Source: Datnioides undecimradiatus
Taxonomy: Eukaryota > Chordata > Actinopteri > Lobotiformes > Datnioididae
Length of the DNA: 64,000 nucleotides
Direction: 5' to 3'
Assembly (NCBI GenBank): GCA_008933995.1
Contig: WARS01000029.1
Coordinates: 12,657,107 to 12,721,106 of the forward strand
Shown here piece after piece: positions 1-14,104 of this stretch. The position numbers were made by a program, and so were the translations under genes. The notes beneath the pieces are model-generated. The model saw only the letters and a list, made by a program, of their open reading frames with translations, was not told the DNA's origin and made no database searches. The first letter of the stretch is position 1. Every line of letters begins with the position of its first letter.

Positions 1-761
1 AACAGTGTTGTGTCAGTGTGAGACACAGCACAAGGGAGAGCAGAGCACACTGCTCCTATAAATTTGAATGCTTCTAATGGGCTGCTGCATGATTTATCCA
101 CAACAAGCGCACTTAAGTCAGTTACTGCATTTGGACACACATCTATCTAAATCTACACAATAAGGTGCAAAATATTTTTATATTTGCTGGAATATTTCCA
201 CTTGCATTTGATTACAATGCAGTCAATGCTTAATCCATATTTATATCACATCCTTCTTCACTTTTGTTGATGGCATTGTTGGGTATTGTGTAAACACTCA
301 CAGCCATTTCCTTTTATTCATATCTAAACCTCTCTCAGTCTATCAGCACTTTTGTTTTATTTATATACATCTTTTTTTCTTTTCACTTTGTTCCCGGGTC
401 TTGCTGTGATGAATGATTTGCATAATTCTACAAGCTGCATTTGCATGATTCCATTCATTGAACTGAAAACATTTGTTGAAACTTTGCATTGTTCAAACTA
501 CCTTGTCTTGAAAAACACAAGTCATGTTTCTTTTTTTTTTTGATTGAGGGGAAAGAGGAGGAGGAGGAGAAGGTTTACGACCCCAGTCTGATAAACAAAC
601 ATCAAATGAAATGTGGCAGGTTCAGGCGAGCTGAGATTTGAGATTGTTATGTGACGTTTGAGAGTGCTGATAAAACAGACTGTCCCCCTTCTAACCTGCA
701 GGTCTCAGTCCCACTGGCTGCCTGCTGAGTCATGCCGCCTCTCCGCACGAACGACAGCAAA

Positions 762-862
762 CATCCATCCATCCAGTTTCTATACCTGGTCACCCTGTAC
801 AGGGTCACAAAGGGCTGGATGGATCCCAGTGCACAGAGGGTGAGAGGCAGGTTTCCACCTTG
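762..862 (+). repeat. Dispersed fish repeat fragment with CATC-repeat head
   Basis: The segment begins with tandem CATC units, continues with a 'CAGTTTCTATACCTGGTCAC' type core and a GGGTCACAAAGGGCTGGATG stretch, and ends near GGTGAGAGGCAGG. This order of words is typical of a very common dispersed element in ray-finned fish genomes. The class of the parent transposon is not clear from the fragment. Confidence 0.5.
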
Positions 863-1193
863 ACACAACAACACAGGAGCCTTTCTCAGTCACGTAGGAT
901 CATAAATCATAGCATCATATACTTGATATTTCTTTTCTAACATGTTTCAATATGGAAATGTTTTACTTCAATACATTTATTTCACTGATTTGATTAAGTA
1001 GATTTACAGATTTGACTTAATGTTAAGCAGTTATAGTTTAGTATTGTTTGATTTTACATACAAAATGTATAATAATAAACATAATAAATGTAATGCATTG
1101 TAATAATCTGAAGGTCCCACATACCCTCTCCAGGTCTTGTTATGTTGCTGATTAGATCTACTTCTATGTTGACCTATGTTGGGATTTATGTGT

Positions 1194-1195
<2 letters not shown>

Positions 1196-1257
<62 letters not shown>
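1196..1257. repeat. (CA)n microsatellite, about 31 units
   Basis: An uninterrupted CA dinucleotide run, followed by an AT-alternating tail. It is likely to be length-polymorphic. Confidence 0.97.
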
Positions 1258-1261
<4 letters not shown>

Positions 1262-4200
1262 TATACATATATATATAAAATCTCTCAGGATGTTGATGAC
1301 TTGGTGAGCAGATGATCAAATGTCTTGATAACTCAAATTTATTGTATATCAGGACTAACCCAATCTAATATCATATCATCATGTTGAGTCCCAAAGCATA
1401 AAGCAAGAAGAACAAACAGAAAACATTGTGATACAAATGAAAAAACTGCTGAGTAACAAGAACAAAATACACTTTAAAGCATCAGGATAGAAGATGTCAG
1501 AAGAAAAGTGATCAAACTGTTGGGAAACAATCAGTCAAAGTAGTTTTGCTGAGAAGACATGCAATTTGTATTTGGAAACATTGGAAAATGTGTTTAAACA
1601 TTTTAACTGAAGCCTATGAAGACAGAGTGATTGTGTACAGACAAGTTATCCCAGCTGGACAGAGCCTTTAACGTTAAAGCTGTTTCTCTTTATTTCCTCA
1701 GAGAAAACAGGTTTTAAAGAGGAGCTGATGAGAGCGTCTCAGTGAGTAATTGGAAGTACAAGGCAGAATTAATTGTTTTAAGCAATGTGGATAATTGGAA
1801 TAATTGGATTTGTAAATATCTTCTTATCATAATTATGCAGCAAACATAATTAACTAAATTGTATTTATCTGGTGTTTGTATGAAGTCGTAACTGCTGCAG
1901 AAATGATTTGATAAAGAAGACAAACAAAATTGCATTACAGATAAAACATAGACAGACAGATAAAACACATGGAAAAACATTAATAATTTTATCTAGTTTA
2001 CATAAATACAAGCTGCATTATATATTTTAAAATTGTAGCTGTTAATTGGTTATTTAGCTGTGGTTAAATAGTCACATGAATGTTTGTGTCCAAAGGTCAC
2101 AAAATGATTGCTAAACAATGATGAGAATGAATTTTGTCTGATAATGATTTAACTTTTCAGTCTGTCACCAGGGCTCAATATAGAAGGCGTCTCTAAGCAT
2201 ATAAAGCAAACTCACAAGATTCTGGGTTAAACCAACTTCCAGACCACCATGAGCAACTAATGACCCCAGTGGAGGCGAGACAGCTAATACTTGTTGCTGT
2301 TGCGGCTCTCATCTTTTCACCCAAACATGGTGTTCTTACGTTTGAGATGTTTGAGGGGGCGAAGATGTTAATCTTCTCCACCAGCTCTCTTAGTCTCATT
2401 AACCTGTTATTTATGTAATTCTGAAAAGCTCAGACTTTGACAGAAATGATTAATAGAAAACTCACAGCATAAATGATAAATCTCTTTTGGACTTTATCCA
2501 ATCAAGCTGATTTGACTTACAATTTGAAGTAGTTATATTTAAAAGTTCTAACTGGGTGTTGTGGGTTGGAGCAGCAGGCTTGTGACAAGAGGTTTTAACA
2601 GTTCCTCAGTTGTTGACCATCTAGTTGAACATGACATAAATGATCATTTCCTGGATTGGAACAGAACAACAAATTTCCTTTCCTACATCCTGCAGAAATG
2701 ACAGAACTGGCAAAGGTTTGTTGAAATTGGAGCTGGGAGGAAAAAAACATCTTTCTATGATTGAGTGAGTTTGCCTTGGTTAAAAAAATCTGTATCAATC
2801 AGAACAGAACAACAGTAGCAGAGAAGTTTTTAACAACAAATGCATAAATCCACCAATACCTGCACAATTCTCAAATGAGGCATTCACTGTGAGGATTATG
2901 TCCTCACAACAAGCGAGTAATCCCGACAGTCATTTCCACAGCATCTTTATCGTCCTTACTTATCTGGAAACATATATTGTTTCCTTGCACTCTATCTTCT
3001 CTACATTGAAGGGACTAATTTCCATTTATATTGCTATTTAACGCTCACAGTCGCTCATCATGTGGTCAACTCAGGGAGCAACCTGACACAGCAGACAGGC
3101 TCCTCGCTGGGCCAACACAGCTGATGTGTGCACTGAGATGACTCCTCATGGGTCAACTGAATGTCAGGAAGAAGGAAGGGTCAAGCAGAGAGAGAGTATG
3201 TCTGTTTGTGTGTGTGTGTGTTTGTATGGGTGTGTGTTTCCTCAAAGATAGCAGTGATTGGATGTTCTGTTAAAGTTTAGTGTTTAATATGTGCATGCTT
3301 AGTTTATTGGCATAAGTGATTGGTTGACAACTCTTGAAACAACAGACTGAAAAACAGTTGGTCAATTAGCACAGCTTTCATTTTTTTTATTCTAATATGT
3401 CAGCTTTTGCAGCGAGGTGGGAATTATTCATAGCATCCTCCTCAGTTGGATGAAACAAAGAAACATAAAAAAAATTACACACAAACCAAACCAGTCAAAT
3501 GTTTTCATGTTACTACTAAAATGCCTGACATGCAATTCTTATAAAAGCAAAACATCTTTATTTAAACATTAGCGTAAGACTGAGCACCACCAGGAAAACT
3601 GACAATACATCTCTGAAATCTGCTATTACATGTCTTCATAGGTCAGACAAACATTGATCAGCAACTAAATCAGTCTTAGTGTTGCTGTTTTTTGATGTTG
3701 TCAAATGTCTGTTTACATCAGCAATGTTTTAAAACAAGTAATTATTGAGTTAATAATAATGTCAATAAACTGGATTACATGCTGTTAATGCACAAGTGTG
3801 ATGTATTGATTGATCCAGTTAATCCCGTTTCTGGTTGAATATATGAGACCAAATCAAGTCAAATGACTCTTAATGAGGCTTTATGTGTTTGTTTTTAGGT
3901 TTTTAAGTTCAAGATAACAGATTATTGGAGCTTTTGTGTCAGGACATTATGTCAGCGTTGACACTTATTATCAAACTTCTTCACAGTTTCCTGAGGTGCT
4001 GACATTTGGCACCACAGTTCAATGAGTAATGAAATGTTTTTCACTTTGACAAATTCTTTGATTTGAACAAATGTTGCCTTTTCGTGTAAGAAACTAGACG
4101 AAGTACCACTTGAAAGACTTTTTTAACATGACATTTGATATACATATATAGAGACGTATTCAAGAAGGGGCATCTTGTGCAGTGCTGCTGATCACAACTA

Positions 4201-7200
4201 ATCCAATATCTACTGAGCAACATACTCATACTAAACTAAAAATGTTGCACAGTCACAGCTTCACACATCATCACCATCATCATTCATTCAGCTCCTCAAA
4301 CATAGAGTACAAGTAAAAGTTCACTGATTCAGTACCATTATTTGTTTTCATGCATCAGTGGCCTTATTTTTAATAAATTTGTCTCCTGTAAAAATGTTCC
4401 TTTTATCTGAAATATTATTTCAATTAAGTCGTAACTAAATTTATTTTGTACAGTTAACCTTAAAGTTGTATTATTCCCTCCTGTTTTACTATCATGTCGG
4501 AAATGAAACCTCAAACAGAGCGCAGATAATCTGACAGCAACACTCTGGCAATTTACTGGGACCTTGACAGAGAATTTTGTGTGGAGAGACAAATCATGTG
4601 CTTGCTGTTATCGTCCAAAGTGTAAATCTGTGTGATGACGGCTGCACGCTGGGCTCTAAATCACCTGCTGTTCCATCTCACCCTGCAGTATCACTTCACA
4701 ATGACTGAGAGCTGCTGTGAAAGACACACAAGAAACTAGATGTCTTCATCTCACCAAGTCCTTTTTACACAACACTTATGTTTGAGATTTTTAATCCCTT
4801 TATATTAGTTTAGATCATGAAAAACATCAACCTGTATCTAATTTACTTATCATTTGCTAATTATTTACAGACTTGCAATCATCCTTGAGTCCTGATACAA
4901 CAGGGAGTGTTGTGGGACTGCAGGGTGGGGGAACAGCCGATTCCTGGGAGACTAGAGTGGAGGGTGATTGCAATTGATTTCTGGCTGAGGTGATGCGTCG
5001 CCACATCCACACAGGTGCATTCGCAGTGAGAGTGTTGTGATCCAGACTGCTGTGTGACGAGGCTCTAACCATGCAACGCAAAAGCACCTTCTCTATCAAG
5101 CTGCTTGCCATCCTTTGTCCACGGTACTTGCTCTGAGTGATTGATAGGTGCCTGACGGTGAAAACATCCAATTGAACAACAATAGATACAAAAAAAAATA
5201 ACTCAAAAAATACATTTTACAATTTAAGGTTGATGGCTTCATGGAGTGACTTTAATCTGCAACTTCACTCAAAACCATCCATTGATGTGGTGTGTCCCAT
5301 GGAGCTGAACACATTGGTTGATCAGTCAATGAGTCCGTTAACAGAAGAACAATCAGATTTGATTTTCAAGCAAAGATGCCAAACATTCACTGGTTCCAGC
5401 TCCTCAGGAGATTTTTGTTTTTCGTGTATGATAGTAAATCAAATACATTATGGTGTCAGTCTGTCAGTTTGAAGTAATCTGAATACAGCATCTTAAACTC
5501 TGAGTTATTTTGTTGGACATTTTTTACTCTTTTCACTTTTTTGGACATTTGATACATCACACGATCAATTGTCAAACATAAGTCATGATCGAACATAGAA
5601 TATTGATAATGAAAATGTTTGTCGTAGCAGTAGTACTGAACATCACCACAACACATCCCCTTTGATATTATATTTGTTTGCACAAAACTCAGAAAACAGG
5701 GTGTTGTTGGTGATGCTGTTACTGAGAACCAACTTTAGCTAAAGCAATCCACTGATGTCACAAACGAGCTCTGCACAGATAAAAGATGAGGTTGAGACCT
5801 GCTGAACATAAATTAGCTCTGGGTTTGAAACTGATATAATCTGTGCTTTCAGATTGTATATATTCTGCTGGTGTTATATTCACTAGGCCTCTGTCACTGT
5901 GTGTGTGTGTTTCTGTGTGTGTTAATGGTGCAGTGTGACATAATCAGCTGCATCTGCTGTCCTATCCAAGGCAGTTCAGTTGATGGGACTTTGTTGTTGG
6001 ATAGTTTGGAAGATTTCATTGGCTGTCTCATAATGTTTGAGTCTAATTTGACAGAATGGTGGTACTCTTATCTAAAAATATCCAGTTTTTCAGTTTGCAC
6101 ATGAAACCAGGAAAGTGCAAATAGGGACAAACACAGACTGTGTGTGCATCACTTTATGAAACTTATTTTATTTTAAAACTGACCGTTTGCTGTGAGCCTT
6201 TTTACATTGCATAAGATCCCAAAGAGAAGGAGTAAAAGGAAAAAGAGATGAAAAGGAGGAGGAAGAGGAATGAATGCAGAAGGAATGCAGTCTCCACATT
6301 GTCAATGGAAAGTTATTACATTTTGCACCTATAAGTTGTAAAAGTGGATGACTTCTAGTGTGAGTATTAAAATGATCCAGTCAGTCAGTTTGATACAGAA
6401 ATACTGGATGGCTTCAAATTTACAGGTCATGTTAAAAACTGCAATACACTTAATTTTCTTTTAATTAAACCCCAAACCTTTACTCTGTTTCTGACCCACA
6501 GAGCAATCCTGTGGGGTAAAAGAACAGAGGAGGGAGAATCTCTCTAATTGCAAATGGCCAATTAAGAGCCAAACGCTTTGCCCATGAATCTAGAAGTTGA
6601 ATGGCAAAGTGTCCTCTTGTGTCCTGTGTGCTGTGCTAATGCCTCACTGTCTACTCGGGGAACAGAGAAGGTGAAATATCTCATTAAGTCAATGACAGTA
6701 TTATCACTAGTGTGTTTTTACAGTGACATCATCGTCCAAGAGAACACAAAATATCTCAGACTTCGCTTTAATGGAGAAGCTTAAACTGACTCGAAATGAT
6801 TTCACTTGCAGAAATAAGCAACTTTGTTGTGTGTGTGTGTGTATGCGTCAATCCTGGTGTTTAAATATGGTGAGAGATTTTCATCACCCCCAAAAGTTGC
6901 TCCTCTTATATCTGCAACACCCTTGTGCAGATGGATGAGACCTCCGCCTGGGCAGCAGGCAAGAGTAATTCTTAACTAAAATTAGACAAAGGAGAAGAGG
7001 ACAGGATAAAAATAGGCACATCTCTTTTTTCCCAAGCAGAGCTATTTCTGTCTCATTTTCTCATACAAATCCTGACAAGTCATTATTTGAAGCCATTATT
7101 TCTTCTTGTTTTGGCAGCTGGGTCGTTGGCATCGTTATTCAAAGTACCATCCAAGATTCATCTTCTCATCAGCTCAGGCGCTTGAACATTTTTCACTTTC

Positions 7201-7246
7201 TTTTTTTTATTATTATTATTAAGTTTCCCCCAGGGGCTGTTACATT

Positions 7247-7269
7247 AGTAACCACTTACTGTGGTTACT
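7247..7269. repeat. Short perfect inverted repeat
   Basis: AGTAACCAC and GTGGTTACT form 9-bp perfect arms around a 5-nt loop. It could form a small hairpin. It lies in non-coding DNA next to an ATT-rich run and may be a remnant transposon end. Confidence 0.4.
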
Positions 7270-7729
7270 ACTTTTCAATGAGTTTGTATAACTTTTAAAT
7301 GATTTTTAAACTGACAGAACAGTACATGGCTCATTAGCTCTTTTTGTTGGTTACATTTTCACCCAAACCTCTATGCCAAATGCTACCGACCACATTAGTC
7401 AGAATAAAGTTTTGATGGCATTTTGATTGCAAGTGACATCTGAATGTTAAACTCAGACTCTGAGGAAAATACTAGGAGAGTCAGTAATGTGATTCTTATT
7501 TCATGTTTCATCTCATTACATCTCAGCTACAAAGTATCAAAGTTCATACGTTTAGTTTAGTGAAAAGCGGTCTGTTTGCATAATTCACTGTCATGATGCC
7601 TGACTGATAAAATGTTTATTTAATATTCTTGTGTTTCTCAGTGGGGACTTGTGGTGATATCTTTGTCTTATGCAGCCTTTATGAGATATTTCACACTGCA
7701 GACAAACTGTGGACAGAGTTGTAATGGCT

Positions 7730-7745
7730 CCTGTAGATGGCGCTC
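7730..7745 (+). promoter_or_regulatory. Candidate CTCF-type motif
   Basis: CCTGTAGATGGCGCTC resembles the vertebrate CTCF core (CCASYAGRKGGCGC). Such matches also occur inside fish repeats, so occupancy is only a possibility. Confidence 0.3.
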
Positions 7746-7859
7746 TTTGACTTTTGATCAGTGCATGACTGTAGTCCAGACTAAATAATTACAGTACAAT
7801 AATTACAACAACAGCAACAGTTAATTTTATTGCCATGTGACCCACGGACAGTGAATTTG

Positions 7860-8270
7860 TACAACTTTGGCGATCTTTTGATGATTGCTCTAATGTCACC
7901 ATGGGTGTGACGTTTATGGTTATGGGTGAAATCACAACAACTAGCTCAGATGTTCACGGCTACCCGAGGATGAATTCTAATCGGTTTTGTGACTTTTCAT
8001 AGTGTCACCATCTGGTCAAAATTTGTCTAATACTCAGTTTTACTAAATCTATAATACATTCCTAACAGCCTCAGCTGTACTCTTTGTTTAGTGCTAATTA
8101 GCACATTTTAGCAAGCTAACAGGCTAAATTGGCATTGTCATTGTGAAGATGTTAACATTAGCATTCGGTGATCACCCCAACTACCATATCCTTCACCGCC
8201 ATGCCCCTCTGAGGGACTTAGTGCTAAAATCTGTAAATGCAAAAGCTCCATGCACTGATTAGAGGTCAAA
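7860..8270. repeat. Degraded dispersed repeat of the GCTAA/TTAGC-word family
   Basis: The stretch has the mixture seen in a high-copy percomorph repeat: a 'gtcaccat...' block, a 'tcctaacagcctcagctgtac' type block, then a run of TTAGC and GCTAA words with 'attgtgaagatgttaacattagcatt'. It is heavily mutated, so its boundaries are approximate. A related fragment occurs near 61.8-62.0 kb. Confidence 0.35.
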
Positions 8271-8310
8271 GATTGAGTCCTGAAAAATGTTACTGCTGTA
8301 ATTTATAATA

Positions 8311-8528
8311 CACTATTGCCCATAAAGTTGGAATAAAATATTTTTTTACTCTTCTCATGAAATGATTGTGACAATGTGATTTATTCTTGATAGATAAAGA
8401 GTATATCTTCTCAAAACTCACCATTGCTGGTCATCACTGGTCAAAAGTGATTACTGATGTGTATAAATAAGAATAAAAAGACGAATGTGTCTGAAAACAA
8501 AATTATTCCAACTTTATGGGCAACAGTG
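8311..8528. mobile_element. 218-bp MITE with TA target-site duplication
   Basis: The left end CACTATTGCCCATAAAGTT is mirrored at the right end, whose reverse complement starts CACTGTTGCCCATAAAGTT. The match runs about 25 bp with one mismatch, at position 5. The element is flanked by TA on both sides. The interior is AT-rich and has no open frame. Short non-coding elements with near-perfect terminal inverted repeats and TA duplications are typical of non-autonomous Tc1/mariner-type elements. The well-preserved ends suggest a relatively recent insertion. Confidence 0.8.
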
Positions 8529-11500
8529 TATATTAATTCTCTCTGTGACTAAACCACTTGTGTAAATTGTCTTGAGCAAATTATTACATGGAAGTAAGTG
8601 GTGTTAAAAATATTTAGCCTGTTCTGTGTCCACTGGTGCCACCATGTAGGATGACAAGTTTCAGTACCTGGGAGTTTCCATTTTTAGCAGTGAGAGAGAA
8701 GGTGTCATGGTGACCCCAGCTCCATGTTGCTGCAGCCTGCCTGGGGGCGCAGCTGGCAGGGAGAGATTGGACTCAGCTGGTGCTGCTGGATACTCTTTGG
8801 GTGGGAGGTTGGGTTGGGGGAGTGGATGCGTGAGACACCAGAGCCAAGGCGGCTGTGTTTTCCAGTGCCGCAGGCCAGGGCTGCCCCTCAGTGCTGTCTG
8901 CCTGTGTGAGACTGCTTGTACATACTATTTACTTCTGTTTTTCTATAGTTATGAAGACTGATGCCTCAAAATAATACAGTATGAGGACAAGGAGGCTGCT
9001 CTGCAAGAGGTAACAATGTGCTGGTTGCCACTCTTTTGAAGTGTTTAATTTGAAATGTAGGGTTAGGATTTAAGGACATGTGAAATGTTAGGCAGGGTCA
9101 TGGAATAAAAACACTATTAACACTATTATAACTGATACTAATGCTAAAGTAAGCTCAAAGTATTTTTATGGTATTAAGTCGTGTGAAAGGTGAAACTTTT
9201 TATTTTGATTTTATATTGACAAATTGCCTAAACAGTAAAATGCAATCAGAGGCTTAAAAAATAATGAAAGCATATTTTTTTTAAATCTTGCTTATTATGC
9301 AGCATCCTGATTATGGATTGTTGTAAAAAAAAACAACAAAAAAACAAAAACATAAAAAAAGAAATGAGCCAGACAGCAGAAGGTGAGTGAAAAGCTGGCA
9401 GGTGTTCCGTGTCCTTTTGAAATAAGGAGTAAACTTTGTGCTTATATGCAAATGAAGCTCATACAGATCAAATTTTAATGCCGCCAATATCTGGGAGGTA
9501 GTAATCCAAAATATCGGATGGACCTCATAACTGGACAGGTTGTTCCAGGCTCTCAATGTTCCCACTGTACACAGGAACACAGCAAATCCCAGTGGGGCTT
9601 TTACTTGTTACTTAAGGGAGATTTAAGGGAACATGAATAATTTGTGGCTCATTTTTATATCTCTTGTGCTTTAAGGGCATTTACATAGCAAATTATTCTA
9701 AATTTTAAAAAAAAAATTGTTTTTCATTGTGGTTCTGTCTGGTGACATTTGCGTGTGTGTTCACAACAGCAGATGCACCTCAAGTAGGTTTCTGGAGGCT
9801 GGAGGGCAGCTGTAGGACTGAGTTTGTTTAGCCAAAAGATGATGTCTGTCAGTCTGTGTGTCAGGCACAACTGGCTGAGGAGTCACTGAAAGTTTAAGGC
9901 AGGAATAATAGAATAATTCATCTGCAGTATGCAGTAACTTAAAAAAAACATTAATAAATGTGAAATAACATGTTTGGGAGCAACACAGAACATAAAAATG
10001 TGCAGCCTTGAACTCACTATTGTATCTTCTATGTACCCACAGGTGATGTAGTGGTAAAAGCATTTGATCATCAAAGAGTTTGAGGCAAACTCATAGCCAC
10101 AAAGCCTTAACAAGACTCCAGCCGCTACAGAACTATAGTGGTGTCCCCTTTCCCTTACTCAAAAACATCACTGGGACTGTGTTGGTGTAATTTCAATAAA
10201 CGCATGTCTGCATATGATTACAGAAACTGTAGGCTAGTGACATGATTTTGATGTCAGAAGTGCTCTAGTTTGAGTTTTTGGTCCATTTATAGTCCAAGAA
10301 GTATTGATCAATAATGCTTGAGTTGGCTGTGTTTGCTTGCAGGTAAATAGTGTGTTTGGAGAGCAGTATTTGGCACTGGCCAAAATGTAATCTCTGAACC
10401 GTTTAATTAACCTTTCTGCATATGAATGCAGAAATATTTTCATACAAATGAGCTGAAATGTCCTAAAACACTAATGCCTAATCTGCAAACAATGACCAAC
10501 ACACAGAAGATGAAGTCTTAGCAGATTACCATCTCATATTGCTAAACTGTGATTGGTGCATAAAAATATTTGACATCACCTTGTTCTCACTGTGCCCTGC
10601 AAACAAAAAAGGACAAAAACACAGTAAAAATCTCTCAAGTGAAATAACCAAAAGTTTACCATCTTCGATTTAAAGCTAAAATTACCCCCACACACTACAG
10701 GACATTATGTCGTTACATTGCAATGGTCAGTGTGATTGGAGCATCTTGTTGCTGTTCTTTTTGCTGGCAGCAGTTTTTCTGAGCTCGCCTCATCGACTTC
10801 TGCTTGGTAATTTACTTTTGATCAAAAATGCTTTTTTCCTGGGAAGCTTTTGAGTGTTGCCATGGTGGGTCTAGAGACAAAGGAGGAGATGCACATTGGT
10901 ATTAACTGTGGGTTTTTTTTTTAAATTCACTTTGGCTTTAAGATTTCTCTTCTGTAGCCACAGTTGACCAAGAAGTGAATCTCCCCCAAGAGCTCTGTCA
11001 ACTTTTCTTATGACTTCATAAAGCAAGAAAATACTGTGAAGAATAAGAGGTCGAGGGCTCAAAAATCAGTCAGCCTCATCTCTGTCGTATGTTCCACATA
11101 TTCTCTATAATAGGCCTCTGTTGGTCATTAACCCCAGGTAATCAGCTGTACCATCCCAGCTGAAAATCCGCCTGCTTACTGAAAACTATTTTCCAGTTGA
11201 AATGTCTTAGTTTGGCTGTAATGGGCTCCTTCTCATTTTATGGCCTCTTATGTTCTTCAGCACATTGCCCTTTTCACACACAATTACCTCCTCAGCTCCA
11301 TTTCAGGCTCATTAGCAGGACTTGCAGGCTTATCCTTCCCTAAAAGCAGAGGCTTCAGGGGATATGACAAGTTCTCTTGCTTCAGGAAGAGAATCGTTTA
11401 CGTCATCTACAACCGTAGAACTAATAAACCAATGAATTTAAAAATGGGAAGTTAAGGTGAGCTGAATAAAGGACATGTTTTCTCATGGTAGACCAGTGTG

Positions 11501-13514
11501 GCAGCAAAAGGACCACTGAGTTCGAAATATCATATCACCTTTAAGGTTCTTACTTTGATTACTGACACTGTATTGTAGCACTGAGGATGTCTTACCCCAT
11601 ATTTATGAGATGAGCCAAATAGTTTTAGAGGTTTGACCCTGACAACAACCTTTCAAGGTGTTTATGAACAAATAAAATCCTCAGGTCCCAACCTCAGTTC
11701 ATATTTCTGTGGATAAAGAGCCACTTATTGTCAAATGTAGACCCATGTGGCAGTGCCTCAGTTGCATTCTTGTGGAAACATAGAGATATAGATAACCTTT
11801 AGAGTAGGGCATACAACTCAGTAGTCAGCAAACAGCTCCACTCTTCACTCAGCTCACTTGTTACCTTGTTGGATATACCAGACCTGCTAATGTCAGTTCT
11901 TGGTGACCCATTAACAAATAAATTGTGTTGTTTTGGGTTCTCTGAATGTCAAGCACAATATGCACATCTCAATGAAAAAAGATATAATAATGTTGTAATT
12001 GATCTATTTTTAAGAAAATTCTCCAGAAAAATATTCAAGTGAAAATGTTCATTTTAAATAAATTACGTGGTGTTTTTAAGAAAAAAATTTAGTCCAAAGT
12101 GGTCGGACGGTTAAGATTTGGAGCTTTGTCCTGGGGGTTTGTGGCTTTTTGCTTGACACGAGGATATGATGTTAAATGGGACATTTTGATAAATGCACAT
12201 GAATGCACAACTGGAGCTGCAAGTACACTCAAGGCAGTTCTATAAGAAGAGATAAATTGCTAGTGTATAATGATTTTAGTTGAGGTGCGATGACAGAGTT
12301 GCATCAATATTTAAAGAGCTGATTTCCTCATTGTTCTGATGTGGTGGGGTTATCAATGTTAGGGCTATAATGGAATAAAAGCAGTAAAGAAAATATCTTC
12401 CTTACTGAACATTTCTTTAAACATCAGGATGATGTGATGATCATCTCTTCCTGTAGATATGCTTATCTACAGAGCTGTTCTGTACTAAAACCTCTCAACA
12501 CTTGCTGTTTACTTTTTTCCAGCATCTACTTACTTTTAACCTGAAAAGCTAGTTTGCCACACAGAACCACCTGGGAAGGCACCACCTGAAACTGTTTTGG
12601 GGAAAAAAGGGCAGGCATTTTGACAAATAGTTGGCAATTGATTGCTCAAACCATCTGTGTATCAGTGTCTTTCACTTACAAACCAATAAGATGAGCCACC
12701 ATGGTTGTTTTCATCAGTCACTTATTGCTGTCGCCAACTCAGCTAACTCTGTCACTGCTTTTAAATCTTGTCTGAAAACTTGTGCAGAATGGCTTCTCTG
12801 GTCACAAGAAACACACTTTGTATGTTTATGCATGTGTTGCGTGTACCCTGCATTTGCCCCCAGGGTTGCTTATGCTTTGAAATTCCTCAAAGTGTATTTT
12901 TTGTGCTAATTGCTTGAACAGAGTCTATAAAGTAATTTTTGGTTGTTTTTTTTTAGAAAATAACACTATTATTTTACCTTTGTCTTTCTCCCCTCAGAAT
13001 TTTATGGCCTGGATGATTTTAACTGCGTCTACTCTTTCAGACAATCACAAAGCTTCATTTGTAATCATAGAGACAGAGAGAAGTATAACGCTGACTGAAT
13101 TAGACCACTCACTCAAATCTGGATAAATAATAAAGACATCAGACTGATTACTTAGGTGGAGTAGCTTAGTGATGCAAGATCACAGGAGGAGACTTAACAA
13201 AGCTACCCGTACATGACACTTAGCTGCAATTCAGCGGAGAATGAAATATTTAGTAACACAACTCTTTGAGTTTCTCATCATCCCTCAGCTGAGTGATGTA
13301 GCATGTTGGTGTTCATCAGCACCAGACATCTGGTTGCACATTGATTTCATGGCAAGTTTGAGATTGTATTTGCAGTGATTGGTCATGACTTGATTAAGAC
13401 ACTAATGCATGCATTTTACTTTGGTTTGTATCCTGTGCTTTCTGATATAGCTGCTCACTTATCATTTTTCTCATACACCATCAGAAGAACCAGTCAAGTC
13501 ATCTCTCTCTTGCT

Positions 13515-13518
<4 letters not shown>

Positions 13519-13587
<69 letters not shown>
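13519..13587. repeat. Compound (GT)n(GA)n microsatellite
   Basis: About 15 GT units run directly into about 19 GA units. Open frames across it encode only VCVC and RERE strings and are artefacts. Confidence 0.97.
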
Positions 13588-13590
<3 letters not shown>

Positions 13591-13978
13591 GTGTTTCTCC
13601 ATGCAGCCTCGAGGTAAATCTCATAAAACAAAGTTATGTTACCCTCATTCAGTCTCTTCATTCACTATTCTTGCTGTCTGGCACAACATCATAACAGGTT
13701 TTCCTTCACAGAAGACTTCTCCAAAGGGATTTATGTAAGTTGCCGTGTCTCAATGAGTCTCAGTTTGGATTCCATCTGATTAAATATGAACACTTATTTT
13801 ATTTTACTTAAAACTAGATTCTCGTGTCTGTGTCTCTTGATTTTAACTGAGACCTACTGTGTGAATGAATACAGCAATTTGACAGTGGGAAGAAGCATCA
13901 GTGGAAACATTTTAAGAAGTGAAACAGTTAAATGATTCTTTTTCTGTAGTCTTTGTCCTGTTTTAGCCAATGCATAAG

Positions 13979-13991
13979 TGCCCTCTAGTGG
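13979..13991 (-). promoter_or_regulatory. Candidate CTCF-type motif
   Basis: The minus strand reads CCACTAGAGGGCA, a full match to the CTCF core. It lies about 1.8 kb from the end of the CPN2-like coding sequence, on the outer edge of the LRR cluster. Occupancy is not known. Confidence 0.35.
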
Positions 13992-14062
13992 AAGAGATTC
14001 ATGTCCCGACATCTCCACACTTTTTCTGAGTTTCTTCTGCACAGCAAGAGACAAGACAATGT

Positions 14063-14104
14063 CACTTCAGAAATATCACTTCAGAAATATCACTTCAGAA
14101 ATGT
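14063..14104. repeat. 14-bp tandem repeat, three units
   Basis: CACTTCAGAAATAT occurs twice exactly and a third time ending in TGT rather than TAT. It is a small minisatellite in non-coding DNA. Confidence 0.9.

Noticed and set aside
1031..1258. Open frame starting with a long Val-Cys repeat
   Set aside because: It is translation of the (CA)n microsatellite.
10033..10110. tRNA-like stretch GTGATGTAGTGGTAAAAGCA
   Set aside because: It has an A-box-like word but no matching B box or acceptor stem, so it is at best a decayed SINE head.
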